From Oligoflexales bacterium (GTDB taxonomy: Bacteria; Bdellovibrionota; Oligoflexia; Oligoflexales; Oligoflexaceae): a stretch of 17,179 nt of DNA. Made by a program: the position numbers and the translations under genes. The stretch lies in NCBI GenBank assembly GCA_015232735.1, contig JADFZC010000020.1, forward strand, positions 1 through 17,179. Direction: 5' to 3'. Below, one piece after another: positions 1-6,767 of this stretch (the first letter of the stretch is position 1; each line of letters opens with the position of its first letter). The notes under the pieces are model-generated. The model was given only the letters and a program-made list of their open reading frames with translations, was not told where the DNA came from and did no database searches.

Positions 1-84
1 CAAGACGCACTTTAACGTCATAATATCCCAACAAAACCAAATAGAAAAAATTAAAATGATAATTAGCGGTAAATATTTTTTCAC
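1..84 (-). CDS. N-terminus of a small membrane protein, cut by the window edge
   Basis: A leftward reading frame opens with GTG at 84 and runs without a stop for 28 codons to base 1. A strong ribosome binding site (AGGAAGG, bases 94-100 on the minus strand) lies 9 nt before the GTG. The peptide starts MKKYLPLIIILIFSIWF, a short positive N-terminus followed by one hydrophobic segment, as in a signal anchor or first membrane helix. The pattern of Lys start, helix and then a 'TL..' segment recalls the N-terminus of TVP38/TMEM64 (VTT-domain) proteins, but 28 residues are too few to assign a family. Seen: frame, ribosome site and hydrophobic start. Inferred: that it is a real gene continuing outside the window. 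Confidence 0.5.
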   Translation of the reverse strand, partial: MKKYLPLIIILIFSIWFCWDIMTLKCVL

Positions 85-467
85 AGATTTTTACCTTCCT
101 ACGACTTATCCGAAGAGGATAAATATTTTTAGTCGAAAATTGAAAAGACATCTCCCTTGTGGCATAAGCCATCAATAATCATACAAAAAAAGGAGCTATG
201 TAATGAAAAGGAATACCAGAAAAACGGGGCGTCAATCAATTCAAATCGAATAAAGCACAAGAGAACTAAAGTGTAAATACTGCACATGTGACCTCTATGA
301 AAATATTTCTTTGATGTTATCATGACTTCTATCTGAAGGTTAAACAAACTTTGCTCACGAAAATGATCTGTCTTTTTGAATGTCTCCATGAGGATCGATA
401 TTGGATCTGACATACTTTTTGCCTAATTGCTATGCAAATTGCAGTGGAATAATCACCGGTGGTACAT

Positions 468-611
468 TTAATCGCTGTCATGAAATTCAATTGCCGCCTG
501 CAGCATTTTTCTCGCCCCTTTCCTTATAACATCAGTAAGCCTATTTCTGTCTCTAATGGAACTTGCAGAATGAAATGGAATTACCGTCGCACTAGTGTCA
601 AATTCATTCAT
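468..611 (-). pseudogene. N-terminal fragment of an IS256-family (Mutator-type) transposase
   Basis: An ATG at 611, preceded by GGGAAAGG, opens a 47-codon frame that ends in TAA at 468. The middle reads RLTDVIRKGARKMLQAAIE. This matches the usual N-terminal pattern of IS256-family transposases (D-LT-hydrophobic-hydrophobic-R-x-GA-(R/Q)-x-(L/M)-L-x-x-A-(L/V)-E), which is normally followed by acidic residues and the long DDE catalytic region of a protein of roughly 400 residues. Here the frame stops right after this segment and nothing resembling the catalytic domain follows towards base 129, so it is a stump left by deletion. No terminal inverted repeats were found. The family call rests on one short motif. 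Confidence 0.55.
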
Positions 612-840
612 TGCGTACCTTTCCCAAAACATTAGATGTTTATTTTTGAAGGGTTAGATTATGCCGCCTTCTATTTTCATCCACTAAAAACGATCCTATT
701 ACATTTAACCCCTATAGATCAGCATAGAGACTCTCCTTTCAAATACTCACTATCTCTACACAATTTGCTTTTGCTTTGAGCATCGATTAGAAAAATTGAC
801 CATAAAGCAATATTTTTGAAAATGCAGTTCATTGTACATT

Positions 841-879
841 AATATGAAAGTGTACCTCTCGGGCAAATATATTCATATT
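841..879. repeat. Inverted repeat upstream of the acyl operon promoter
   Basis: AATATGAA at 841-848 is repeated in inverted orientation as TTCATATT at 872-879, with 23 bases between the arms. It lies about 35 bp upstream of the proposed -35 box of the rightward operon. It could be a regulator binding site, but such pairs also arise by chance in DNA this rich in A+T. Confidence 0.25.
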
Positions 880-913
880 TTCAACAAGTGTTTTAAAGGA
901 ACCTACTTTATAA

Positions 914-942
914 TTGACTTACCATTTGTAAACTGCAATATT
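914..942 (+). promoter_or_regulatory. Putative sigma70-type promoter of the acyl-ACP/MBOAT operon
   Basis: TTGACT (914-919) matches five of six -35 consensus bases. It is followed after 17 bp by AATATT (937-942) as the -10 box, a weaker match. A TG at 934-935 gives an extended -10 arrangement (TGC-AATATT), which can make up for a poor hexamer. Transcription would start near 949-950 and leave a leader of about 34 bases before the TTG start at 983. No better promoter is visible directly upstream of the operon. Confidence 0.4.
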
Positions 943-982
943 CAAAACTATTCAATATTATAGGTAGGGGCGGGCAGGCAAA

Positions 983-1357
983 TTGCGGCGTGAATTAACA
1001 ATAACTAGGGAGTTACTGGCAATCTTCGCGAAAATTTCGGACGATTACAGTCCCATGCATTGTGATGATGAGTATCCCCGCAAATTTGGTTATCAGGAAC
1101 GATTAGCCTATGGCAATATTTTAGGGTTAATGGTTTCAGCTATGGTAGGTATGGATTTGCCTGATCGCAATGTCATTTTAGTAACGGAACAAATTAAATT
1201 TCGGCGGCCTTTTTTCATAGGTGATGTTATTACCTTAGATGGTCAGTTAAATTTTACAAGTGAGGCGACAAAATTAGCTGAGATTAATTTGACTTTTTAC
1301 AAACAAGATAAAACCAAGGTGGCCACGGGATCATGTCAGGTGATGTTTTTGGAGTAG
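983..1357 (+). CDS. MaoC-like hotdog-fold dehydratase (hydroxyacyl-ACP/CoA type)
   Basis: A 124-residue protein of the single-domain MaoC/R-hydratase type. Such enzymes add or remove water at the 2,3 position of acyl-CoA or acyl-ACP. The signature segment spans residues 15-30 (FAKISDDYSPMHCDDE) and holds the catalytic Asp/His pair D21 and H26 with the family spacing of four residues. The usual HG after it is replaced by YG (residues 43-44). The start is TTG at 983: an in-frame stop sits at 965-967 and the next in-frame ATG codes the Met just before the catalytic His, so a later start would destroy the enzyme. A G-rich leader (AGGGG at 966-970) may act as a distant ribosome site. It is the first gene of the operon and overlaps the FkbH-like gene by 25 bp, which points to a shared carrier-bound substrate. 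Substrate unknown. Confidence 0.85.
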   Translation: MRRELTITRELLAIFAKISDDYSPMHCDDEYPRKFGYQERLAYGNILGLMVSAMVGMDLPDRNVILVTEQIKFRRPFFIGDVITLDGQLNFTSEATKLAEINLTFYKQDKTKVATGSCQVMFLE

Positions 1358-3216
1358 CGCAGCGACCTCAGCCGTTTGGTGCCAGTGAATTATTCAGTGA
1401 TGTTTTATCCAAAAGTAGACTACTTGATTCATCACCGACGGAACTGTTTTCGCTTGTCAAAAAATTTAATAAAAAAAAATCAAACTATATTATTGATAAT
1501 TCAAAAAACCTAATCGAATGCAAGTTGGCAATTTTTGGCAGTACAACAACAAGCTTTATCACCGATCTCCTTGAGTTTTACTTGTTTGCGCATGGAATTA
1601 AGCCTACGATATTCGAGGGAGTGTATAATTCGGTTATTTCAGAAATTACTAATGTGGGGTCAGATTTTAGGAAATTTAGGCCCAATTTGGTGCTATTGAT
1701 GTCTGATGTGCGTCAGGAGTTACAGCATTTTCCTAAAATCTTTGCGACCCAGGATGAAATTGACCAGTGGGTGAATGAAAGGTTGATTTTTTTTCATCAA
1801 TTATGGAAGGGTGTTGGTGATAGTCAAATTATTCAAACCCTTTTTGTAATTCCAGATGAGCGAACGTTGGGGGCGTTCGAATGCAATGTTCCATTTTCAA
1901 AGAATGTTTGCATTCAACGACTAAATTTGGCTTTGATCGAACATCGTCCAGCCAATGTAGTTTTTCTTGATCTTGACTTTCTTGCAGCAAGGTTCGGAAA
2001 AAGGCGATGGGGTGATCCAAAAAATTATTTTTTAAATAAACAACCATTTAGTTTCGATGCTCTCGAATTAGTGGTTTTTCATGTGAGTTGTTTGGTCCGA
2101 AGCTTGATGGGCCGTCCTAAAAAATGTCTTGTTCTTGATTTAGATAATACGCTCTGGGGTGGCATTATCGGAGATGACGGAATTGCAGGCATTAAGCTTG
2201 ATCCTAATGATCCAGAAGGCGAGGCTTTCATTGCATTTCAAAAATACGTCAAAGCCCTAAAGGAACGTGGGGTACTGCTGGCAGTTTGCAGTAAAAATGA
2301 TGAGAATATTGCAAAATCAGTATTTTTTCAGCATCCTGCTATGGTATTGCAATTAGATGATATCGCTTGTTTTGTGGCAAATTGGCGTGATAAAGCAACT
2401 AATATTCATCAAATCGCTAGAATACTTAATATCGGTATGGATAGTATAGTTTTTTTTGATGATAATCCAGTAGAACGAGAAATTGTCAGACAAAATTGTC
2501 AAGATGTGCAGGTTATAGAGGTTCCTGATGATCCGTCGCTTTATATCGCTGCCTTAGACGAAGCATGTGCTTTTGATTGGGGGCAGCTTAGTCACGAGGA
2601 TACTTTACGGACGGCTAGCTACGTTAATGATGTCAGACGAAAGGAACTTGAAGTATCATGTGTCAACTATGATGACTTTTTAAGTTCGCTTGGTCTTGAA
2701 GTTCAAATAGGTCGTATCACCGATCATCAGATTACGCGCTTTACGCAACTTATAAACAAGAGTAATCAGTTTAACTTTAGAACAATCCGTTATTGTGAGG
2801 CAGACATAATCATGATGATGGGTGATCGTGACAATCACGTGCTTTTGTATTGTGATCTCAATGATAAGTTTAGCAACTATGGCCTTATTTCTGCTGTGAT
2901 CTTGAAACGGGAAAGTAACTATGTTTTTGTCGACACTTGGGTTATGAGTTGTCGAGTATTAAATAGAGGAGTTGAGAAAGCCGTTACTAATTCAATGGTT
3001 GAAATTGCAAAGAAATGGGGCTGTGACAATTTATGGGTTGAGTATATCCCAACCAAAAAAAATAACTTGGTCAGTAATCTTCCTGTGGAGCTCGGATTTC
3101 GGACTGTCACAGATGCAAGCGTTTGTCCATTTAGCACAACATCTGGATTGCTTTATTTGCGCGAGATTAAAGAGTTCCGGCCACTTATCCACCATATTAA
3201 AATTACTAACCAATAA
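1333..3216 (+). CDS. FkbH-like HAD-superfamily protein (glyceryl/acyl-ACP synthase type)
   Basis: A 627-residue, three-part protein. Residues ~60-250 form the SGNH-like N-terminal domain of this family. Residues ~262-410 are the HAD domain with DLDNTLWGG (nucleophile D269, then D271), a CSKND segment and the acidic FFDDNPVER motif. Residues ~450-610 are the GNAT-like C-terminal domain with the family hallmarks INKSNQFN, MSCRVLNRGVE and EYIPTKKN. Characterised FkbH enzymes dephosphorylate 1,3-bisphosphoglycerate and load the glyceryl unit onto an acyl carrier protein, and a carrier-protein gene follows 14 bp downstream. By inference it supplies a three-carbon hydroxy-acyl starter to that carrier; the true substrate could differ. 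The ATG start lies inside the MaoC gene, suggesting translational coupling. A run of nine A codes three Lys near residues 47-49. Length and motif order are as expected for the family. Confidence 0.9.
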   Translation: MSGDVFGVAQRPQPFGASELFSDVLSKSRLLDSSPTELFSLVKKFNKKKSNYIIDNSKNLIECKLAIFGSTTTSFITDLLEFYLFAHGIKPTIFEGVYNSVISEITNVGSDFRKFRPNLVLLMSDVRQELQHFPKIFATQDEIDQWVNERLIFFHQLWKGVGDSQIIQTLFVIPDERTLGAFECNVPFSKNVCIQRLNLALIEHRPANVVFLDLDFLAARFGKRRWGDPKNYFLNKQPFSFDALELVVFHVSCLVRSLMGRPKKCLVLDLDNTLWGGIIGDDGIAGIKLDPNDPEGEAFIAFQKYVKALKERGVLLAVCSKNDENIAKSVFFQHPAMVLQLDDIACFVANWRDKATNIHQIARILNIGMDSIVFFDDNPVEREIVRQNCQDVQVIEVPDDPSLYIAALDEACAFDWGQLSHEDTLRTASYVNDVRRKELEVSCVNYDDFLSSLGLEVQIGRITDHQITRFTQLINKSNQFNFRTIRYCEADIIMMMGDRDNHVLLYCDLNDKFSNYGLISAVILKRESNYVFVDTWVMSCRVLNRGVEKAVTNSMVEIAKKWGCDNLWVEYIPTKKNNLVSNLPVELGFRTVTDASVCPFSTTSGLLYLREIKEFRPLIHHIKITNQ

Positions 3217-3230
3217 CACAGGAGACCTCA

Positions 3231-3476
3231 GTGGAAATCATAGATCAATTACAAAATGTGTTTCGCCGTGTTTTCGATGATGATAGAATCAACATTTCTC
3301 GAACAATGACCGCTGCTGATGTCGAGGATTGGGATTCACTTAATCACGTATTACTAGTTACCGCTATCGAGCGTGAATTTAAATTGCGGTTTACAATAGG
3401 CGAAGTTACTCGTTTGAAAAATGTTGGTGACTTAATTGATTTAGTTGAACAAAAAAAGGATCAAGCGAATCCATGA
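3231..3476 (+). CDS. Acyl carrier protein
   Basis: An 81-residue acidic protein of the ACP/PCP fold. The motif EDWDSLNHV carries the DSL attachment site, so S36 should receive the 4'-phosphopantetheine arm. The start is GTG at 3231, supported by a clear ribosome site AGGAGA (3220-3225) 5 nt upstream. The gene lies between the FkbH-like loader and the SDR gene, and its stop overlaps the SDR start (ATGA). That is typical of a dedicated carrier protein for a small acyl group rather than the housekeeping fatty-acid ACP. No acyltransferase or ketosynthase gene accompanies it here. Confidence 0.93.
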   Translation: MEIIDQLQNVFRRVFDDDRINISRTMTAADVEDWDSLNHVLLVTAIEREFKLRFTIGEVTRLKNVGDLIDLVEQKKDQANP

Positions 3477-4207
3477 GTACCGATACAATTCTGATCATAG
3501 GAGCTTCATCCGCACTTGGTCAACGATATATACGCAGTATTGGCGATCCAACTGTCAAAATAATAGCTCATTACAATACTGAGCCAGCTGCTTTAATAAA
3601 CCAAAAAAAAGAGCTAAATTTAGACATGATAATGCTACAATCTAATCTGGCTGATTTGGATGGTGGGAGCAAAATTGTTGATTTTATGAACCAACATGAG
3701 ATAATTCCGAACAAAATTATTCATTTTGCAGCACCTCGGCTTAAATATGACAAATTTACTACAATAGACTGGTCTGATGTCGAGATGTCTTTCAATATTT
3801 CGGTGCGTTCTATTTTTATTATCCTGCAATCCTGTCTTACTAAGATGGTCCGGATGAGGAGCGGAAAAATCATTTTTCTACTTTCATCCGTCGTGCATAA
3901 TCCACCAGTCCCATATTTAACCAGTTATACGATTGCCAAATCCGCCCTTTTGGGGCTTATGCGAAATTTAGTGGCCGAATATTCTGCAAAAGGCATCAAT
4001 ATTAACGCTATTAGCCCATCGATGATCAATACCCCGTTTATTAGTGATATTAACGAGAAGATTCCCGAAATGTTCGCTCAAAGTCATCCTCTAAAACGTT
4101 TAGCGGAAACGGATGATGTCATTCCATTGATAAATTTTCTTCTTTCTGATGGTGCAAATTACATCAATGGAGTAAATATTTCTATATCAGGTGGAACTTC
4201 AAATTAA
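3473..4207 (+). CDS. Short-chain dehydrogenase/reductase (FabG-like)
   Basis: A 244-residue classical SDR. The N-terminal nucleotide-binding motif is GASSALGQ (residues 10-17), a variant of the usual TGxxxGxG. The active-site Ser lies in FLLSSVV, and the catalytic Tyr/Lys pair in SYTIAKSA (YxxxK). The end SISGGTSN is the usual SDR C-terminus, so the protein is complete. The FabG-like size and the position right after the carrier-protein gene (4-bp overlap) suggest that it reduces or oxidises a keto/hydroxy group on the ACP-bound acyl unit, with NAD(P)H as cofactor. It could instead act on a free nucleotide sugar, but the gene order favours an ACP-linked substrate. Its stop codon directly abuts the inverted-repeat element that follows. 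Confidence 0.88.
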   Translation: MSTDTILIIGASSALGQRYIRSIGDPTVKIIAHYNTEPAALINQKKELNLDMIMLQSNLADLDGGSKIVDFMNQHEIIPNKIIHFAAPRLKYDKFTTIDWSDVEMSFNISVRSIFIILQSCLTKMVRMRSGKIIFLLSSVVHNPPVPYLTSYTIAKSALLGLMRNLVAEYSAKGININAISPSMINTPFISDINEKIPEMFAQSHPLKRLAETDDVIPLINFLLSDGANYINGVNISISGGTSN

Positions 4208-4296
4208 TTAAAATGGACCCCGATTTTTGGGCAGCTTGATAAGTTGTAATTGCTGAGGTAAACATTTTTTTGTCTAGATTAAGGAGTCCACTTTAA
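4208..4296. mobile_element. 89-bp MITE-like element or IS remnant with terminal inverted repeats
   Basis: The stretch begins TTAAAATGGACCCC (4208-4221) and ends GGAGTCCACTTTAA (4283-4296). The two ends are inverted repeats that match at 12 of 14 positions. There is no room for a transposase. Ends of the TGGAC(C/T)CC type resemble the termini of some IS3-related elements, so this may be an internally deleted copy or a miniature element moved in trans. It starts on the base after the SDR stop codon, and no clear target duplication could be seen. It may add a hairpin or promoter between the soluble acyl genes and the membrane genes. Confidence 0.5.
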
Positions 4297-4330
4297 TATT
4301 TGATAATTTGGCATTCGCGGAGATAATCTA

Positions 4331-5755
4331 GTGCATTTTGTTTCATATGCCTTTGCGATTTTTTTTGTCATAGTCTTTGGATTTAGATTAATCCTATATC
4401 GCAGGAATCAGCTTTTTGTATTCAGTTTAATAATATCAAGTTTAGTGTTTTATGGTTATGATACACCAGAACACGTAATTCTTTTAATCGTTGTAAGTAT
4501 ATTGAATTTTGATATTGCAAAGAGATTATCTCGTTATTCGGTCACTGATATTAATCGCCACGCCTGTTTGGCTATTGCTGTCGCGATAAATATTGGTGCA
4601 TTGTTTATTTTGAAGTTTTTTGATGTTATTCGATATCTTATTGCCGGTGTTCAAGAACAAGACTTTGTATGGCTTGATCCGAAAGGTTTTACTTATATTG
4701 TACCAATTGGTATCTCTTTTTATTTTTTGCAGAACTTTTCATATGTGTTAGATATTTACTTAAAAAAAACGGAGCCGTTAGTTAAATTTTCGGAGTTTTT
4801 TTTATTTGTTAGTTTTTTTCCAAAAGTTATCGCTGGTCCGATTCTTAATATTCGGAGGTTTATTGACCAGTTGCACCAAACTAAAGGACTTTCAACGGAG
4901 GATTTATTTTACGGTGGGTATTTTTTAATTCAGGGATATTTTTTCAAGATGGTCCTGGCTGAGAGTCTCTCGCGTGAAGTTGATGTTTACTTCCAACCAG
5001 GGCACCTTTCTTTCGATCACCCGCTTATTTCACTCATGACTATGTACTTATTTACGTGCCAGATATTCTGTGATTTTTTTGGTTATACCCAAATTGCCCG
5101 TGGTGTAGCTAAGCTTTTAGGCTTTAGTTTGCCTAGTAATATAAAGTATCCTTACATCTCAGGTACTTTTGCACAATTTTGGCGCCGTTGGAATATCACT
5201 CTGACCGAATGGGGAAAAATTAATATTCTCCAACCCATGCATTGGCAGGGAGGGGACAAAAAACGACTGTATTTGAGTATGTTTTTTGCCATGGTGTTAT
5301 ATGGTGTTTGGTCAGGTCCCAAAATCACTTTTATAATTTGGGGTATTTGGCACGGACTTTTCCTAGTGACAGAGCGTTTTCTTGATATCGAGACACTCCG
5401 ACTGAAATCAGTTATCATCAGAGTAGCTTGGTACTTGGTAGTTCAAGCCGCCGTATGTATCGGTTGGATGGTTTTTCGTTGCAATAACATTGATAATGTT
5501 GCTTATCATGTACGAAATATTTTTTTTGGAAATTATGATATTAAAATGTTGCGTGGTCACATTTGGAATTATTATTTTTTTGCACCAATGTTATTTTCTG
5601 GAATAGTTGTTATTGTGCATCTGCGTGCATTGTTTGCGCAAATGACTCGATTTCGTGTGACTTTTATTGAGCGTTCGACAATGGCTGGGATAATGCTATA
5701 TTTTATTTTTACCTGCTATGGGAAGGTCACAAACTTTGTTTTTTTTAGGTTTTAG
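4331..5755 (+). CDS. MBOAT-family membrane protein lacking both conserved histidines
   Basis: A 474-residue polytopic membrane protein with the overall pattern of AlgI/DltB-type O-acyltransferases, which move acyl groups across or at the inner membrane onto glycans. Family landmarks are PIGISFYFLQNFSYVLDIY, FFPKVIAGPILNIRRF, DFFGYTQIARG and FWRRWNITLTEW. In active relatives the last block reads RWH and a later block reads WHG. Here these are RWN (N288) and WSG (S328), so both usual catalytic-site His residues are missing. A third His in GIWHG (H341) sits at the less critical downstream site. The start is GTG with GGAGA (4319-4323) 7 nt upstream; a later start would cut the first helix. It is followed after 5 bp by the SGNH gene. 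It may be a non-catalytic partner of the second MBOAT or a divergent enzyme. Confidence 0.88.
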   Translation: MHFVSYAFAIFFVIVFGFRLILYRRNQLFVFSLIISSLVFYGYDTPEHVILLIVVSILNFDIAKRLSRYSVTDINRHACLAIAVAINIGALFILKFFDVIRYLIAGVQEQDFVWLDPKGFTYIVPIGISFYFLQNFSYVLDIYLKKTEPLVKFSEFFLFVSFFPKVIAGPILNIRRFIDQLHQTKGLSTEDLFYGGYFLIQGYFFKMVLAESLSREVDVYFQPGHLSFDHPLISLMTMYLFTCQIFCDFFGYTQIARGVAKLLGFSLPSNIKYPYISGTFAQFWRRWNITLTEWGKINILQPMHWQGGDKKRLYLSMFFAMVLYGVWSGPKITFIIWGIWHGLFLVTERFLDIETLRLKSVIIRVAWYLVVQAAVCIGWMVFRCNNIDNVAYHVRNIFFGNYDIKMLRGHIWNYYFFAPMLFSGIVVIVHLRALFAQMTRFRVTFIERSTMAGIMLYFIFTCYGKVTNFVFFRF

Positions 5756-5760
5756 GTAAG

Positions 5761-6765
5761 ATGGGTAAGATCACAAATTTGAAAAGCCTACTTAGCATCG
5801 TTCTTTGTCTGTGTTCATTCGCCGTAACGACTATCATCGGTCATCAGTTATTTCTTATAAAACGCAATTTTAATGATCTTCACAACAAAATCGTTACAAT
5901 GATTCCTGCATCTAAAGATTCCTATCTGGCCTTTTTCGCTAATCCAGTTAATCAGCATACGGTTGACCATTATGTCCTTTACCATAATCTTAAACCGTGG
6001 GTACAAGACGCAAAAAAAGCCGAAATAATTTTCGCGGGAAATTCTAAAACTCTATACGCCTTTGATATTCCAAAATTTAAGGAACTAATGCAACCAATAA
6101 ATTTGAACCTATATAATCTCGGTTTCCAACAAGCTGAGGGATGGGGTTTTACTAAGGTTCTCCTTGAAAAGTATGATCTTCGTCCTAAGATCCTCATTAT
6201 TAATGGTGAAGAATTTTTTCCTCGACCACCATCGGGATTCGCTCAATATGTCATGTCACAATCTCGATTTTCGGCTTGGAAATCAGTTTTTGAAGATGAA
6301 ATGTGTTTTAACACAATGATCAGCATTCATCGTTTCGCTTATTTTCCATATTGGTTAACCACTGATGGTGGTAGAGCAAAATTTCGTTCGTTAACTAATG
6401 GTTCATGGAGATGGGGGTTTAAAATTCCAGGGTTACAACCGACGGTTTTTGATCCTAACTATGAGTGGCCAGAGAAACCTCGCCAAGCTATTATTTCAAT
6501 CGCGAAAGAGTTTAAAGATTTTCTTACTGCTCGAGACACGCAACTTATTATGACTTGGATACCTAAAGAAATTCCATCGAATTTTTCGGAAGTAAAGGCA
6601 ATTGCAGATGCTAATGATATTCCATTAGTAACGGTAAGTAATGAAGACCTTTTTACTTTCGACCATGATCATCTGCATTGGGATAGTGGCACCCTATTTA
6701 CCGAGCGATTAGTGGCCAAACTAAAGAAGAATACCGTTTTTATGAATGCACTTATGAAAGATTGA
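5761..6765 (+). CDS. Membrane-anchored SGNH-fold protein (AlgJ/DltD-like partner of MBOAT)
   Basis: A 334-residue protein with one N-terminal membrane helix (about residues 8-30) and a domain expected in the periplasm. The SGNH blocks visible are FAGNSKT (residues 91-97), with S95 as the likely nucleophile, the YNLGF segment, and DHLHW near the C-terminus, with D303 and H306 as the Asp/His of the triad. Proteins of this kind (AlgJ/AlgX, DltD, PatB) work with MBOATs to place acyl groups on exported polysaccharides. Here it lies exactly between two MBOAT genes, 5 bp after the first and 2 bp before the preferred start of the second. By inference it takes the acyl group from an MBOAT and gives it to the glycan. 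Apart from the motif blocks the sequence is divergent. Confidence 0.75.
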   Translation: MGKITNLKSLLSIVLCLCSFAVTTIIGHQLFLIKRNFNDLHNKIVTMIPASKDSYLAFFANPVNQHTVDHYVLYHNLKPWVQDAKKAEIIFAGNSKTLYAFDIPKFKELMQPINLNLYNLGFQQAEGWGFTKVLLEKYDLRPKILIINGEEFFPRPPSGFAQYVMSQSRFSAWKSVFEDEMCFNTMISIHRFAYFPYWLTTDGGRAKFRSLTNGSWRWGFKIPGLQPTVFDPNYEWPEKPRQAIISIAKEFKDFLTARDTQLIMTWIPKEIPSNFSEVKAIADANDIPLVTVSNEDLFTFDHDHLHWDSGTLFTERLVAKLKKNTVFMNALMKD

Positions 6766-6767
6766 TT

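Larger units (their letters stand above)
85..982. other. Long stretch without an intact gene, with decayed mobile-element DNA
   Basis: About 900 very AT-rich bases separate the leftward gene at the edge from the rightward operon. Inside are a broken IS256-type transposase N-terminus (468-611), an 8-bp inverted repeat (841-879) and a promoter-like site (914-942), each listed separately. A 94-codon open frame at 129-413 on the minus strand resembles no family I know and has a poor ribosome site, so it is not called as a gene. A short open stretch on the minus strand before the transposase piece (roughly 640-711) also reads in a protein-like way but has no start. The region looks like the scar of past insertions. 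Confidence 0.5.

Noticed and set aside
129..413. 94-codon open frame on the minus strand
   Set aside because: Poor ribosome site, no recognisable family, and it lies in DNA with IS debris. Coding cannot be supported.
1471..1479. Run of nine A in the FkbH-like gene considered as a slippage site
   Set aside because: The frame is continuous through it and gives Lys-Lys-Lys in a full-length protein. Nothing suggests that an alternative product is used.
6762..6767. TTG start for the second MBOAT
   Set aside because: ATG 6768 gives the usual family N-terminus MLFxSxEF and avoids overlap with the SGNH stop.
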